From assembly GCA_019637645.1 (NCBI GenBank), contig JAHBVH010000086.1, forward strand, positions 1-35,581: a stretch of 35,581 nucleotides of DNA, in the 5' to 3' direction. The notes under the pieces are model-generated. The model saw only the letters and a program-made list of their open reading frames with translations. It did not search any database and was not told the origin of the DNA. Below, piece after piece: positions 16,812 through 25,871 of the stretch. The position numbers were made by a program, and so were the translations under genes. Numbering within the stretch: position 1 is the stretch's first letter; each line of letters starts with the position of its first letter. The DNA is from Caldilineaceae bacterium. GTDB taxonomy: Bacteria; Chloroflexota; Anaerolineae; Caldilineales; Caldilineaceae.

Positions 16812-18800
16812 CTAGACTCCTGCTTGTACCACCAATACCTCTTCGCCCAGCATATCCGTAATTTTGACGGCAACCGTCGTGGGCCTGGCTGGAATCGACA
16901 ATGTGTAGCTCCCACGTACCCACTCACTCCGTTTGGGGGGAGCGTCGGCCAGGGCAACGCGCAACACTTCTCCATCATAGGCCGGATCAATGGCGATGCT
17001 ATCAACCATCATGCGCCAGTCGGTTAGCAGCGGCTGGGCCTGTGCACGCTGCGTTTGTAGCCGCGCAATCAGCGTGGGGGAGATAAAGTCATGGATGACG
17101 ATCGCGACCAGGCTAGGGTCGCCTGGCTGCCGCTGCATGGTCACTCTAGCCTGCGCTGGCTCGTGAAAAAAGAAGGGACCATAGCGCGGGTCTGTTTGCA
17201 GATCGATCACCTCGATCTGCTGTAAGCCCCGGCCAGCCAATCGATGTTGATTCCAGGTGGTCAGCCAACTAGCGGCGGCCTCGGTTTTCCCCGCACAGAC
17301 GACGACAATATCTTGTTGGGCCTTGGGTCGCGCGGCCAACGCTTCGGCGATGGCGGCTAGATCCGCGGGTAAGAGCGGGCGTGCCAAGGGATTGAATTTG
17401 ACCAACCGTTGCCCCAGCCGCCCCTCAAAAAACGAGTCGGTTGTGGCCCGCTGAATCCCGATCAATTCTGCTGCCAGTCGCATCGCTTCCGCGGGCGAGG
17501 CTGGGTCTTGGGTTCCCGCTTGTGGTAGATCGTACCCATTCACTCGGTAAAGTGCAAATGACTGTGGCCCAGATGCGGCCTCGGCAGGTGGTGGGCTTTG
17601 TAAAATGGCTTGTAAACGGCGGCTGACCGTCTGGATCGAGCCGCGATTGATGTCACAGCCAATCCAGCGCCGCCCGAGTTTTTGGGCCACCGCCAGCGTT
17701 GTCCCCGAGCCCATGAAACAGTCTAAGACCAGATCGCCAGGGTTGGTCGAGACGCGCAAGATGCGTTCTAAGAGTGCTTCCGTTTTCTGCGTTGGATAGC
17801 CGACCTCTTCGCTCGGCGTCGTGCCCAGGCCCGGAATGTCATCCCACAAATTGTCGATAGCCTGTTCACTGGCATAGCGACCGTTGTCCAGTGGCGTTAG
17901 GTAATATTTCACACCCAGACTCCCCCCGTTAGAAGGATAGATCTGCTGGCGTGCTTCATCAATAACGATCTCACCGCCAAAGGGGGCATAGAGGCGGCCT
18001 TGGGTGTGGAGTGCCTGAAGGCTGGCAAAGCTATAGCTCCCAGGATCCGAGGTGCGGAAAAAGCCCTGCTCATCACGTTGGTAGGCGCGGGCCGCTTCCG
18101 CTTCGCTGAGAATGAGCTGTTTCTTGGGCGGATACCAAAGCGGCGGTGTACTGCGCTCCTTGGCAAAGATGGCAAGCGAATGGGTGCTGTTGGGGAAATA
18201 GAAGGCGTTGACCTTGGCCCCGCGCGCCACCTGGCTCCGCCAAGCAATGGTGTTCAGATAATTCTCCGCGCCAAAGATCTCTTCCAGCAACAAGTGAAGA
18301 TGATGCACCTTGCGGTGGTCACAGTGTAGCCAGAGCGTGCCATCCTCGGCTAATAGCTCACGCAGGAGGGGCAACCGCTCATACATAAACTGCAAGTAAT
18401 TGTCGTTGCCCCACATATCGGTGTATTGGATCTGTTCGCCAAGCGAGTAGCCACCCCCTGGCAGCCGATCTGTTTGTTTCTCCCCACGCAGGCGGACTTG
18501 GCGAACATAATCCGCACCACTGTCAAAGGGCGGATCAATGTAGATGAGTCGCACCTGGCCGCGCAGGCCATTGGCTAGGAGGTGGGCCAGGACTTCCTTG
18601 TTGTCGCCGTGATAGAGGGCATTGGGCGCGGCTATGTGGTGCTCGGTGGCGGCGGCCTGTGGCGCAAAGGTTTCGATCAGTTGCGCGGGAAAGACGGGCA
18701 CACGTCCCAGGGGCTGCTTACCGACCCAGGTGAGCATGGGCCGCCCTTTGGCCTGTTGGAGGGTAAGGCTGGGTGGCGTTGCGGCTGAACTAGCGATCAT
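16812..18800 (-). CDS. Type III-like DNA methyltransferase (Mod), beta class
   Basis: Predicted adenine-N6 (or cytosine-N4) DNA methyltransferase of 662 residues. The catalytic motif IV, YIDPPF (DPPF at 89-92), precedes the SAM-binding motif I, LDCFMGSGTT (about 360-369), the order that defines beta-class enzymes including type III Mod. YTDMWGNDNYLQFMYERL and GTLWLHCDHRKVHHL are typical of Mod-like proteins, and VGYPTQKTEALLERI precedes motif I. The C-terminal ~280 residues end in a beta-rich segment (VAVKITDMLGEEVLV). The ATG at 18800 overlaps the helicase stop as ATGA; an upstream in-frame extension to 18938 lies inside the helicase gene and is not used here. Target sequence cannot be predicted. 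Confidence 0.88.
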   Translation of the reverse strand: MIASSAATPPSLTLQQAKGRPMLTWVGKQPLGRVPVFPAQLIETFAPQAAATEHHIAAPNALYHGDNKEVLAHLLANGLRGQVRLIYIDPPFDSGADYVRQVRLRGEKQTDRLPGGGYSLGEQIQYTDMWGNDNYLQFMYERLPLLRELLAEDGTLWLHCDHRKVHHLHLLLEEIFGAENYLNTIAWRSQVARGAKVNAFYFPNSTHSLAIFAKERSTPPLWYPPKKQLILSEAEAARAYQRDEQGFFRTSDPGSYSFASLQALHTQGRLYAPFGGEIVIDEARQQIYPSNGGSLGVKYYLTPLDNGRYASEQAIDNLWDDIPGLGTTPSEEVGYPTQKTEALLERILRVSTNPGDLVLDCFMGSGTTLAVAQKLGRRWIGCDINRGSIQTVSRRLQAILQSPPPAEAASGPQSFALYRVNGYDLPQAGTQDPASPAEAMRLAAELIGIQRATTDSFFEGRLGQRLVKFNPLARPLLPADLAAIAEALAARPKAQQDIVVVCAGKTEAAASWLTTWNQHRLAGRGLQQIEVIDLQTDPRYGPFFFHEPAQARVTMQRQPGDPSLVAIVIHDFISPTLIARLQTQRAQAQPLLTDWRMMVDSIAIDPAYDGEVLRVALADAPPKRSEWVRGSYTLSIPARPTTVAVKITDMLGEEVLVVQAGV

Positions 18801-20851
18801 TCGGCACTTTGCCATGGCTGGGCCGCGGGCTGCTGGATAAACGGCGCGGTGGGCGGTTGGGTGACCGCAAGGTGGGCTCCCTCGAATTGCGCTTCGATCT
18901 GGTGGCAGAGTTGGGGCAGATCTTGGCGCGGTAGCCAAGCCTCGGGATACGCCGCACCGAGCGCATCATAGACCAGCCAAAGAGCAAGCCGATAGCGTCG
19001 TGCCAGGGCAACGGCGGCCTGATAGCGGTCGATGGGGGCCAGGGGCTGGATGAACTGGGTCGTCGTGCTCGGGTTGGTTAGGCCATTTTCGTGTAGACCA
19101 TGAGCGCGGCGCGTTATCTGGCTGGCCGGGGCCACGGGCCGATGCAAAATGAGCTGTGTTGGTGCCGTCCAGCGCATGGCGGCTGTCTGGGGCAGCGGCC
19201 ACGTTGTGCTTTCGGCGCGCACGGTTGGGGGCCGCTGACCGGCGGGACGGGCCGACAATAGTTGCTGGATCGATTCGCCATAGGTGGCGCGTAGTTGGCG
19301 TTCCAAGAGGGTCTGATTTTCCTGAGAAAGATAGATACGCGCTGGATGCGAATTGCCCGGCACTTGGCGCAGACAGCGGGCCGCGGCTTGCAAGACAAAA
19401 TTGTTACTGGTTTTTAGCGGGCGTAATAGGGCACAGGCAAAGAGCGCCGGTACATCCCACCCTTCGACGCCGCGATCGACCAATAAGGCAATCCGGTGTG
19501 GCGATTGGCGCTGGCGGAAACGGTCGAAATCCGCTTGATGGTCACAATGGGTGTGGTGCTCTAATAAGAGCGTTGGCGCGGCTCCCAAGGTGACCAAAGT
19601 TTGTTCGATCAAGGGCCGTGCTCGGGCAATGTCAGCGGTCTTGGGAAAGTAGATGGCGAGCTTAGCGGGTGTGCCATCAGGAAGGGTGACGGCTTGGTAG
19701 CGCGCCCAAAAATCGTGCAGCACTTCTACTAACAGGAGATCCAGGGTCTGCTCGGCGTTGCTGCCCGCTAGGCTATAGGTGATAATGTTGTCGGCGACCT
19801 CTTTGAGAATCTGATCCCGAATGCCAGCGGCTAGGCCATACCATACCACCACATCGCGCAAGGGTTGGCGTTTGTAGTAGGGCGTGCCGGTTGTGTTGAT
19901 CACACAGACTACCTCGGTCTGCGCGGCTAGGTAGTCCACGGTTTTGCGCACTTTTTTCAGCCCGCTGCCCAATGCCTGCCCATAGGTATGATGGGCTTCA
20001 TCGGAGAAGATGGCAAGGCGGGGGAGGCTGGCCAAAGTTTGCAGCCGCAGATTGGCAATCTCTTGGCGCGCCCCCTCTTGTTGGTGGCTGGCCAGCCGCG
20101 GATCGAGGTGGCGCTTGCGGATCTTCTCCTTTTGAATGCGGATCTTCTCGGTGTTGGTGATGACGATATTATGGGTACTTCCCTGGAGGACAGGAATAGT
20201 CCGTTCGCCATCTTGGGTGACGGTAAATTTAACGGCGGCAGCAAAAGGGCGGTGAAGATGGGGGGGTAAGACCGCGGCATAGGGCATGGCGATCAGTTCA
20301 CGGAGTGCCGCGGTGATCGTTCGCCCGGGGGCAAAGACCAGCGCATTCTGGACAAAGGGGCCGGTTGGGTATTCCTGCGCCAGCGCAAACTCAGTGGCAA
20401 TGATCGACCCGATCAAGACGGTTTTGCCGACGCCCATCGCCAGCGCGAGGACATAACTGGGGTAGCGTAAGGTCGCGGTTTCGCGCAGACTTTCCAGCCG
20501 ATAGCGTTGGACAAACGCGTCATCCATCCGCAGCGCGTTCAAGAACTGCTCCTGGCTACCGCCGGTGTGTTGCCAGGCTTGGGGTGGAATTTGCAAGGCC
20601 GCTAACCACTCTTCGCGCACAGGAAAGAGTTGTTGATAGAGCGCGAGCACATGGGGCGTGTCAAGGTGGAGGCGCAGATACCAATAGGTAGCTAGTGCCT
20701 GCCATTGGGGTGGGCGTAGGCGCAGGGTAGTGGCGGTCGGCTGTTGCGCCCAAGTTAAGATCTCGGGCAAAGCTGGGTAGGTGGGTTGGGGGAAACCAGA
20801 TGCTGCCCATTGCGTTACTGCGGTCTGGAGCCTTTGCTGGAGCAAAACCAC
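18797..20851 (-). CDS. Type III restriction-like DEAD/DEAH helicase lacking an evident nuclease domain
   Basis: A 684-residue superfamily 2 helicase: motif I AMGVGKT (138-144), motif II DEAH (284-287), motif III TGTP (321-324), motif V RGVEGWDVP (460-468) and motif VI QAAARCLRQ (488-496). Context and motifs fit the Res subunit of type III restriction systems, but Res proteins are usually about 900-1000 residues with a C-terminal PD-(D/E)xK nuclease. Here about 190 residues follow motif VI and no D...ExK pattern is seen. It may be truncated or belong to a restriction-less Mod/helicase pair. It starts with GTG 5 nt after the trmB stop without a clear ribosome site and overlaps the methyltransferase start, so translation is coupled on both sides. 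Confidence 0.82.
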   Translation of the reverse strand: MVLLQQRLQTAVTQWAASGFPQPTYPALPEILTWAQQPTATTLRLRPPQWQALATYWYLRLHLDTPHVLALYQQLFPVREEWLAALQIPPQAWQHTGGSQEQFLNALRMDDAFVQRYRLESLRETATLRYPSYVLALAMGVGKTVLIGSIIATEFALAQEYPTGPFVQNALVFAPGRTITAALRELIAMPYAAVLPPHLHRPFAAAVKFTVTQDGERTIPVLQGSTHNIVITNTEKIRIQKEKIRKRHLDPRLASHQQEGARQEIANLRLQTLASLPRLAIFSDEAHHTYGQALGSGLKKVRKTVDYLAAQTEVVCVINTTGTPYYKRQPLRDVVVWYGLAAGIRDQILKEVADNIITYSLAGSNAEQTLDLLLVEVLHDFWARYQAVTLPDGTPAKLAIYFPKTADIARARPLIEQTLVTLGAAPTLLLEHHTHCDHQADFDRFRQRQSPHRIALLVDRGVEGWDVPALFACALLRPLKTSNNFVLQAAARCLRQVPGNSHPARIYLSQENQTLLERQLRATYGESIQQLLSARPAGQRPPTVRAESTTWPLPQTAAMRWTAPTQLILHRPVAPASQITRRAHGLHENGLTNPSTTTQFIQPLAPIDRYQAAVALARRYRLALWLVYDALGAAYPEAWLPRQDLPQLCHQIEAQFEGAHLAVTQPPTAPFIQQPAAQPWQSAE

Positions 20852-20856
20852 GGGCG

Positions 20857-21684
20857 TTAGCGTCTTTCAAAGAAATAGGCAAAGACTGGCCGCCCATGTT
20901 GTTGGCACCAATGTTCGCGATGGGTGAGGGCGAAGGAACCGAGCCGTGCCGCCAAGGTCGGGTCGTGGGGTAAAAAGCTGTCATGTGCTTCTACTAAGGC
21001 ACAGACCATTTTCCCATATTCTTCCACATCACTTTTGAAGTGCAGCAACCCACCGGAATGCAGCTTGGCGGCTAGGAGATCCACAAAGGGCGGCGAAAAG
21101 AGGCGTTTGACTTTGTGTTGGGGTTTCCACCATGGGTCGGGAAAGAGAATATGCAGCAGATCGACCCGGCTATCGGGAATACAGCGCGGCAGGTTAAAGC
21201 GACAATCATCATCGCTGAGCCAGAGATTGGTCAGCGCGAAGCGTTCCATGCGTTGTAAACAGAGGCGCGTTGCTTTGGTTTTGGTCTCATAGCCGATCAG
21301 CAATCGGTCGGGATGGCGTTGGGCGCGGTCTAAGAGGAAATCGCCCCGACCATAGCCGATTTCGATCTCCACTGGTGTTGGTGCTGCCAACGCATTGGTC
21401 AGCGCGGCTTGGTTGTTGCCCCGTGGATCGGCAAGGGCCAAGGCGCGAAAAAAGGGACGATTGAGGCCCCACTGCGGTAAGGTCTGCGCGCCAGGGCGAT
21501 GGCGGGGATCACCGCCAATGAGCCCGCGACCGGCAGTCCAATTCGCATAAGCCTTGGCCCGCTCGGCGACGGTCCACTCCTCCCAGGCAAAAGCCATTTT
21601 CCCAGCTGAGAAGGAGGTGGCGTGATAATCAAGGAGGGATGAATGAGACGGTTGTTGTTGCTCTTGGCTGCTTTGCATAAGCAT
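20857..21684 (-). CDS. trmB: tRNA (guanine-N7-)-methyltransferase
   Basis: Methylates G46 in the variable loop of tRNAs using SAM. The SAM motif is [12 protein letters not shown] (105-116) and the family signature [14 protein letters not shown] occupies 181-194; HFKSDVEEY follows. At 275 residues it is longer than usual TrmB (about 210-240) because of a ~95-residue N-terminal segment with [18 protein letters not shown] of unknown role. The start at 21684 lacks a clear ribosome site; ATG 21678 or the internal MAFAW are alternatives. It heads the run trmB-helicase-methyltransferase; a core tRNA gene followed at 5 nt by a restriction-type gene suggests insertion of the defence genes behind it. 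Confidence 0.9.
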   Translation of the reverse strand: MLMQSSQEQQQPSHSSLLDYHATSFSAGKMAFAWEEWTVAERAKAYANWTAGRGLIGGDPRHRPGAQTLPQWGLNRPFFRALALADPRGNNQAALTNALAAPTPVEIEIGYGRGDFLLDRAQRHPDRLLIGYETKTKATRLCLQRMERFALTNLWLSDDDCRFNLPRCIPDSRVDLLHILFPDPWWKPQHKVKRLFSPPFVDLLAAKLHSGGLLHFKSDVEEYGKMVCALVEAHDSFLPHDPTLAARLGSFALTHREHWCQQHGRPVFAYFFERR

Positions 21685-21812
21685 CTATTGATTGACTAAG
21701 GTTTTCGGTACATGGGTTGGCGATCCGATGCCACCAGGGTTAATGCAAACAGACGAAACAAGTGGGGATAGTTGTCGCAATTTTTCAAGATGCACCTGTA
21801 AGCTGTGTACGC

Positions 21813-21839
21813 TATACATTCTCGTAATTTGATTGTATA
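21813..21839. promoter_or_regulatory. Inverted repeat TATACA-N15-TGTATA upstream of the regulator
   Basis: TATACA (21813-21818) and TGTATA (21834-21839) are centred 21 bp apart, two helical turns, in the 257-bp divergent region between trmB and the large regulator. It could be an operator or simply AT-rich promoter sequence. TATACA also appears twice in the 13-bp repeats before the peptide gene. Otherwise this intergenic region shows nothing clear. Confidence 0.3.
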
Positions 21840-21941
21840 CTTCAGGCGTATTCCGTAATCAAAAGGACGCCATGAGTTTCAGATGGTTGTACGTATAGCT
21901 TCTTCGCATCAATTGCTTTTATCTCTGTGGAGCATGCGAAT

Positions 21942-24900
21942 ATGAATTACCAGATTACACGGACAAAGATCATTTTGCCCCGTCGTCGCTCTGATCTGTT
22001 GTCTCGTTTGCGTCTATTGAATCTGCTGGAAGATCTGCTGGACTTCCGTCTGGTTATTCTAATCGCGCCTGCCGGATATGGCAAAACCTTTCTGCTTGTA
22101 GACTTTGCCCATCATATTGAATGGCCAACCTGTTGGTATGCGCTGGATGCCCTGGATCGCGATGCCTATCGTTTCTATCGCTACTTTATTGCGGCGATTC
22201 AGCAACAATTTCCGGCCTTTGGCAATGCTTCCCTGGCCGCGCTGGAAAGTATGGCCATTGGCCAAGGTACGCTGGACCAGTTGGTGGCGACGGTGGTGAA
22301 TGAGCTTTATGATCATGTGCAAGAACATTTTGTGCTTGTCCTTGATGATTTTTATTTGGTCGATGAAAATCCTGAGATCAATCTCTTTATCAGCCAGTTT
22401 ATCCAACAAGTCGATGAAAATTGCCATTTGATCATCGCCTCGCGGCGGTTGCTTAGCTTGCCGGATATGGCTTTAATGGTGGCGCGTGGGTATGTGGGTG
22501 GGTTGGACTTTGAAGATCTCGCCTTTGAAGTCGATGAATTGCAAAAACTGAGCAACCAAAACTATGGGCAAGCGATCTCCGCCGCCGAGGCCAAAACGCT
22601 GATCGAGGCGACCGATGGGTGGATTATTGGGCTATTGCTCTCCACCCAAAGCAAGTTGCGCAGTATTTCGGGCCGGATGCGCCTCATGCGGGCCTCGGGT
22701 ATTGATCTCTATGATTACCTAGCGGAACAGGTGCTCAATCAGCAGCCAATCTTCATTCAGGAATTTCTGTTGCGCACCTCTTTGTTAGAAGAATTTGACG
22801 CCACCCTCTGTGCCACCATTTTAGATGAGACATGGCTACCACCAGGGAGCAGTTGGCAAGATCTGATTGATGAAGTCTTGCGGCGTAACCTCTTTGTCTT
22901 GCCGCTGGGGGAAGAACAAGCGTGGTTGCGCTATAACTATGTCTTTCAGGAGTTTTTACAACGCCGGATTGCACGCCAACGCCCCGCCGAAGAAAAACTC
23001 ATCCTCGAACGGCTGGTCCAACTCTATCGCGCCCAAGCCGAGTGGGAAAAAGCCCACTATGTGCTGAAGCGTTTGGGTAACCCTGCCGATACGATTGCGT
23101 TGATCGAAGATGCCGGTATTCCCCTGTTGAGTGCGGGGCGGATCTCGCTGCTCAAGACGTGGCTGGCCGAATTGTCGCCAGAGTCGATCACGGCGTATCC
23201 GGTGTTGCTGATCTTTCAGGGCTTTATCAAGGCCCGCCAGGGGGAAGCGCGCGAGGGGCTGCTCTTGTTGGACCGCGCTGTCGCGGCGGAATGGCCCATC
23301 CAAAAACAGAAAGATCTCGCCTACGGGTTGACCCGCCGGTCCAATGTACACCGCTTTCTGGGAAATTATGAACTTTCCCTCCATGATGCCGAAGCGGCCT
23401 TAGCGCTCATTCAACACTTCTCTGGGCAGAATGATGAGCTGCTCAATATCATGGCGATGGCCTACTATTCCAGCGGTGCTACGCTAGCACACATGGGCAA
23501 AGCAGAAGAGGCCATCCATTGTTTAGAGAAAGCCTTATCCATCTATCAGGCTCAGGAGAATACGCAGCAACTCGCCCTGACCTATCTGGAACTGGCCTCA
23601 ATCTATGGCAGTATGGGTCGTTACCAAGAGGCGTTGCCCCTGTTTGATAATATTTTGGCGGTCTGGCGTAGCCAAAATAATCTGGCCGAACAAGCCAACG
23701 TGCTGAACAACTTGGGCTATCTCCACCACCTGCGCGGTGAATATGAGGAGGCGTTGGCCGCCCTCAAAGAGGCCCATGAGTGCGCCCAACGCAGTGGCTA
23801 TGCACGTATGATCAGCTACTCGTTGACCAGCATGGGGGATCTTTTTGCGGATCTTGGCAATGGGGAGGCCGCACAAAAGCTGTATCAAGAGGCCCATCTC
23901 GTGGCCCACCGCACCACTGAGCGCTTTCTGCTTGTTTATCTGCCATTAGCTTTGGCGAAGTTGGCCGCTTGGCAAGAAGCCTGGAATACGGCCTTTACGA
24001 ATCTTGATCTGGCTGGTACGCTCGTCAGCGACCGCAAGTCGAAAGCCGAGTGGAGCGCGTACCAATTTGCCATGGGCTTTTGCTATTTGCTCCAGCAGAA
24101 ACCGAAAGAAGCGATTGAATCGCTGACCGAAGCCCGGCGTTATTTTGCGGAAGGAAGCCAGCCGATTGAAGAGACAAATATCTACTTTCTCCTGGCCGCT
24201 GCCCATCAACGCTTAAAGCAGACTGCCCAAGCGCAACTTGAGCTGAAAGCCGGGATCGAACTCGCCTTTACTTTGGAAAGCCGTTATCCATTGATGCGCG
24301 TCTTGCAGATCGTTCAACCCTATTGGCAGGACAAGAAGCTGCAAGCCGTTGATCAACGTGTAAAGCAACTGCTCGCCGAGGTGACGCAATTTGCGGAAAC
24401 GCTGCCCTTGCTCAATCGCCGGCTACGGCCTATCGCGCCGGCCATGTTATCGACCCTGCTTAGCAAGACACCCCAACTTGCGATTCGCACCTTAGGCCGC
24501 GCCGAGGTGTTTATTGACGGACGCTTGTTGACCAACAGCGATTGGCAGACGATGGTCTCGCGCGATCTCTTTCTCTGTCTGCTTGCCCATCCTACGGGCC
24601 TATCCAAAGAAGAGATCGGCCTCCGTTTCTGGCCCGATGCTTCGCCCTCGGAACTGAAGACGCGCTTCAAAAATGCCATCTATCGACTGCGGAATGCTGT
24701 GCAAGAAGAGGTGATTCTCTTTGGGAATGATCTCTATACTTTTGATCGCAAGGTCGATTATACCTATGATGTCGATGATTTTCTTCTCTATATTACCCAT
24801 GGCAATGGCGCGGTGGCTCCTGTGGCGCGCATTGATGCCTACCAAACCGCGTTGACGATTTACCGGGGCTCCTACTTGCCAGAAATCGATGCTAGTTGGA

Positions 24901-25202
24901 CTTGGGCCGAGCGCGAGCGGCTTGGTCGGATCTTTATCGAGAGCGCGCTGAGCTTGGTGCAACTTTATATGGAGCAGAAAGCCTATAGCAATGCCCTGGA
25001 AATCTGCCAGCGGATCTTGACCGAAGATCCCTGCCAAGAAGATGCCTATCGGTTGGCGATGCAGGTCTATGGGGCGCTTGGCAACCGAGCAGCCATCGCG
25101 CGGCAATTTACCCAGTGCGAACAATCTTTGTTAGCTGAAATTGGTGTTCCTCCTTCTCCTCAAACGATTGAGCTCTATCAAACCTTAATGCAAGAACGCT
25201 AG
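21942..25202 (+). CDS. Large ATPase/TPR/BTAD-domain transcriptional regulator
   Basis: A 1086-residue cytoplasmic regulator of MalT/AfsR-like build. An N-terminal STAND-type ATPase has Walker A APAGYGKT (42-49) and Walker B LVLDD (132-136). A helical sensor region with TPR-like repeats covers about 430-830 (for example AIHCLEKALSIYQAQ, ALPLFDNILAVW, ALAALKEAHECAQ). The C-terminus carries an OmpR-like winged helix (IRTLGRAEVFIDG ... EEIGLRFWPDASPSELKTRFKNAIYRLR) and a BTAD domain (YRGSYLPEIDASWTWAERERL to the end). Such proteins bind an inducer in the TPR region and activate promoters with direct repeats; that is family knowledge. ATG 21942 is chosen because GGAG lies 9 nt upstream, overlapping an alternative GTG at 21927. 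It faces away from trmB and precedes the small peptide gene. Confidence 0.9.
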   Translation: MNYQITRTKIILPRRRSDLLSRLRLLNLLEDLLDFRLVILIAPAGYGKTFLLVDFAHHIEWPTCWYALDALDRDAYRFYRYFIAAIQQQFPAFGNASLAALESMAIGQGTLDQLVATVVNELYDHVQEHFVLVLDDFYLVDENPEINLFISQFIQQVDENCHLIIASRRLLSLPDMALMVARGYVGGLDFEDLAFEVDELQKLSNQNYGQAISAAEAKTLIEATDGWIIGLLLSTQSKLRSISGRMRLMRASGIDLYDYLAEQVLNQQPIFIQEFLLRTSLLEEFDATLCATILDETWLPPGSSWQDLIDEVLRRNLFVLPLGEEQAWLRYNYVFQEFLQRRIARQRPAEEKLILERLVQLYRAQAEWEKAHYVLKRLGNPADTIALIEDAGIPLLSAGRISLLKTWLAELSPESITAYPVLLIFQGFIKARQGEAREGLLLLDRAVAAEWPIQKQKDLAYGLTRRSNVHRFLGNYELSLHDAEAALALIQHFSGQNDELLNIMAMAYYSSGATLAHMGKAEEAIHCLEKALSIYQAQENTQQLALTYLELASIYGSMGRYQEALPLFDNILAVWRSQNNLAEQANVLNNLGYLHHLRGEYEEALAALKEAHECAQRSGYARMISYSLTSMGDLFADLGNGEAAQKLYQEAHLVAHRTTERFLLVYLPLALAKLAAWQEAWNTAFTNLDLAGTLVSDRKSKAEWSAYQFAMGFCYLLQQKPKEAIESLTEARRYFAEGSQPIEETNIYFLLAAAHQRLKQTAQAQLELKAGIELAFTLESRYPLMRVLQIVQPYWQDKKLQAVDQRVKQLLAEVTQFAETLPLLNRRLRPIAPAMLSTLLSKTPQLAIRTLGRAEVFIDGRLLTNSDWQTMVSRDLFLCLLAHPTGLSKEEIGLRFWPDASPSELKTRFKNAIYRLRNAVQEEVILFGNDLYTFDRKVDYTYDVDDFLLYITHGNGAVAPVARIDAYQTALTIYRGSYLPEIDASWTWAERERLGRIFIESALSLVQLYMEQKAYSNALEICQRILTEDPCQEDAYRLAMQVYGALGNRAAIARQFTQCEQSLLAEIGVPPSPQTIELYQTLMQER

Positions 25203-25583
25203 CTTCGCTGGTTTGAGGGCTACTGCCGTCCAGCCTTGCGATCAGGCCAATCACCAAGCGGCAATGAGCGATGCGGCCTGCTATGTGCTATGCTTGGCTA
25301 TCCTGTTTGTCTACGTCATTTGTCTTATTTTTTGGCCTAATTCATCAATGAGCCTCTTTTGAGCCCAAGTTGAGCCTAGTTTGCTGCCTCTTCTGATGCC
25401 TGCGCCATGCGACAATAAAGCCATCAAAGCAATCAACGGAATCATGAGCAACATGAAAACGTTACTTGGTTAGTGGTTCTAGCCTAACCTCGATTACGCA
25501 GAATTATACAGCAGAATTATACAGAAGTCGGCCATCAACACTAGGTTGATGTTTTAAGGGAATATCCGAAGGAGATAGATAGC
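25203..25583. other. Leader and intergenic region upstream of the small peptide gene
   Basis: No gene longer than a few codons is visible. A 9-codon frame (MSNMKTLLG) starts at 25445 without a ribosome site. The 13-bp tandem repeat (25499-25524) and the AAGGAG ribosome site at the end are the main signals. No terminator hairpin follows the regulator, so read-through into the peptide gene is possible. Confidence 0.4.
25499..25524 (+). promoter_or_regulatory. Tandem 13-bp direct repeat upstream of the peptide gene
   Basis: CAGAATTATACAG occurs twice without a gap, ending 59 bp before the peptide ATG. Each unit carries TATACA, which could serve as a -10 element or be part of a regulator site. 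The exact duplication 60 bp before a small gene next to a regulator that would bind direct repeats suggests an operator. Confidence 0.45.
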
Positions 25584-25706
25584 ATGAAACGCCATTTGAT
25601 GAATTACCAAATCACCGAACAACACGTCCGCGTTGCGCTGGCTTTAGGGACGATGATTCTCTTCGTACTGGGCGCTGGTGCTCCATTTGGTTCCGGTGGT
25701 GGTTGA
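25584..25706 (+). CDS. 40-residue hydrophobic peptide, candidate signal precursor
   Basis: A strong AAGGAG site (25569-25574) precedes the ATG by 9 nt. The product has a short basic N-terminus (MKRHLMNYQITEQHVR), a hydrophobic stretch (VALALGTMILFVLGAGA) and a Gly-rich tail APFGSGGG. Charge and hydrophobicity fit either a single membrane helix or a secreted pre-peptide with a signal segment and a short C-terminal product. MNYQIT also begins the large regulator encoded upstream. There is no Cys, so it is not AgrD-like. The family is not recognised. Function as a pheromone is inference from size, context and translation signals only. Confidence 0.6.
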   Translation: MKRHLMNYQITEQHVRVALALGTMILFVLGAGAPFGSGGG

Positions 25707-25764
25707 TAGAACCCAGGAAAGTGTTGCCTGAACTTAGCGAACAAGCATGAAGCTCGTGCAACCA

Positions 25765-25809
25765 AGGTTGTATAACATAGGGTTGTGTAACATAAGGTTG
25801 TGTAACAAC
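25765..25809 (+). repeat. Three tandem 15-bp repeats between peptide and DUF5317 genes
   Basis: The units are AGGTTGTATAACATA, GGGTTGTGTAACATA and AGGTTGTGTAACAAC, abutting without gaps and ending 62 bp before the next start codon. They may be a regulator-binding array or a polymorphic tandem repeat. The stretch 25707-25871 holds no other feature. Confidence 0.65.
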
Positions 25810-25871
25810 TGTCAACAATTGCACCATTGATGACTAGCTGTTTGGATTCATTCTTGTAGAAAGTTCTGTGT

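Noticed and set aside
16812..18938. Longer form of the type III-like methyltransferase starting at 18938
   Set aside because: The extra N-terminus lies inside the helicase frame, is Pro/Arg-rich without family pattern, and ATG 18800 overlaps the helicase stop as expected for coupling.
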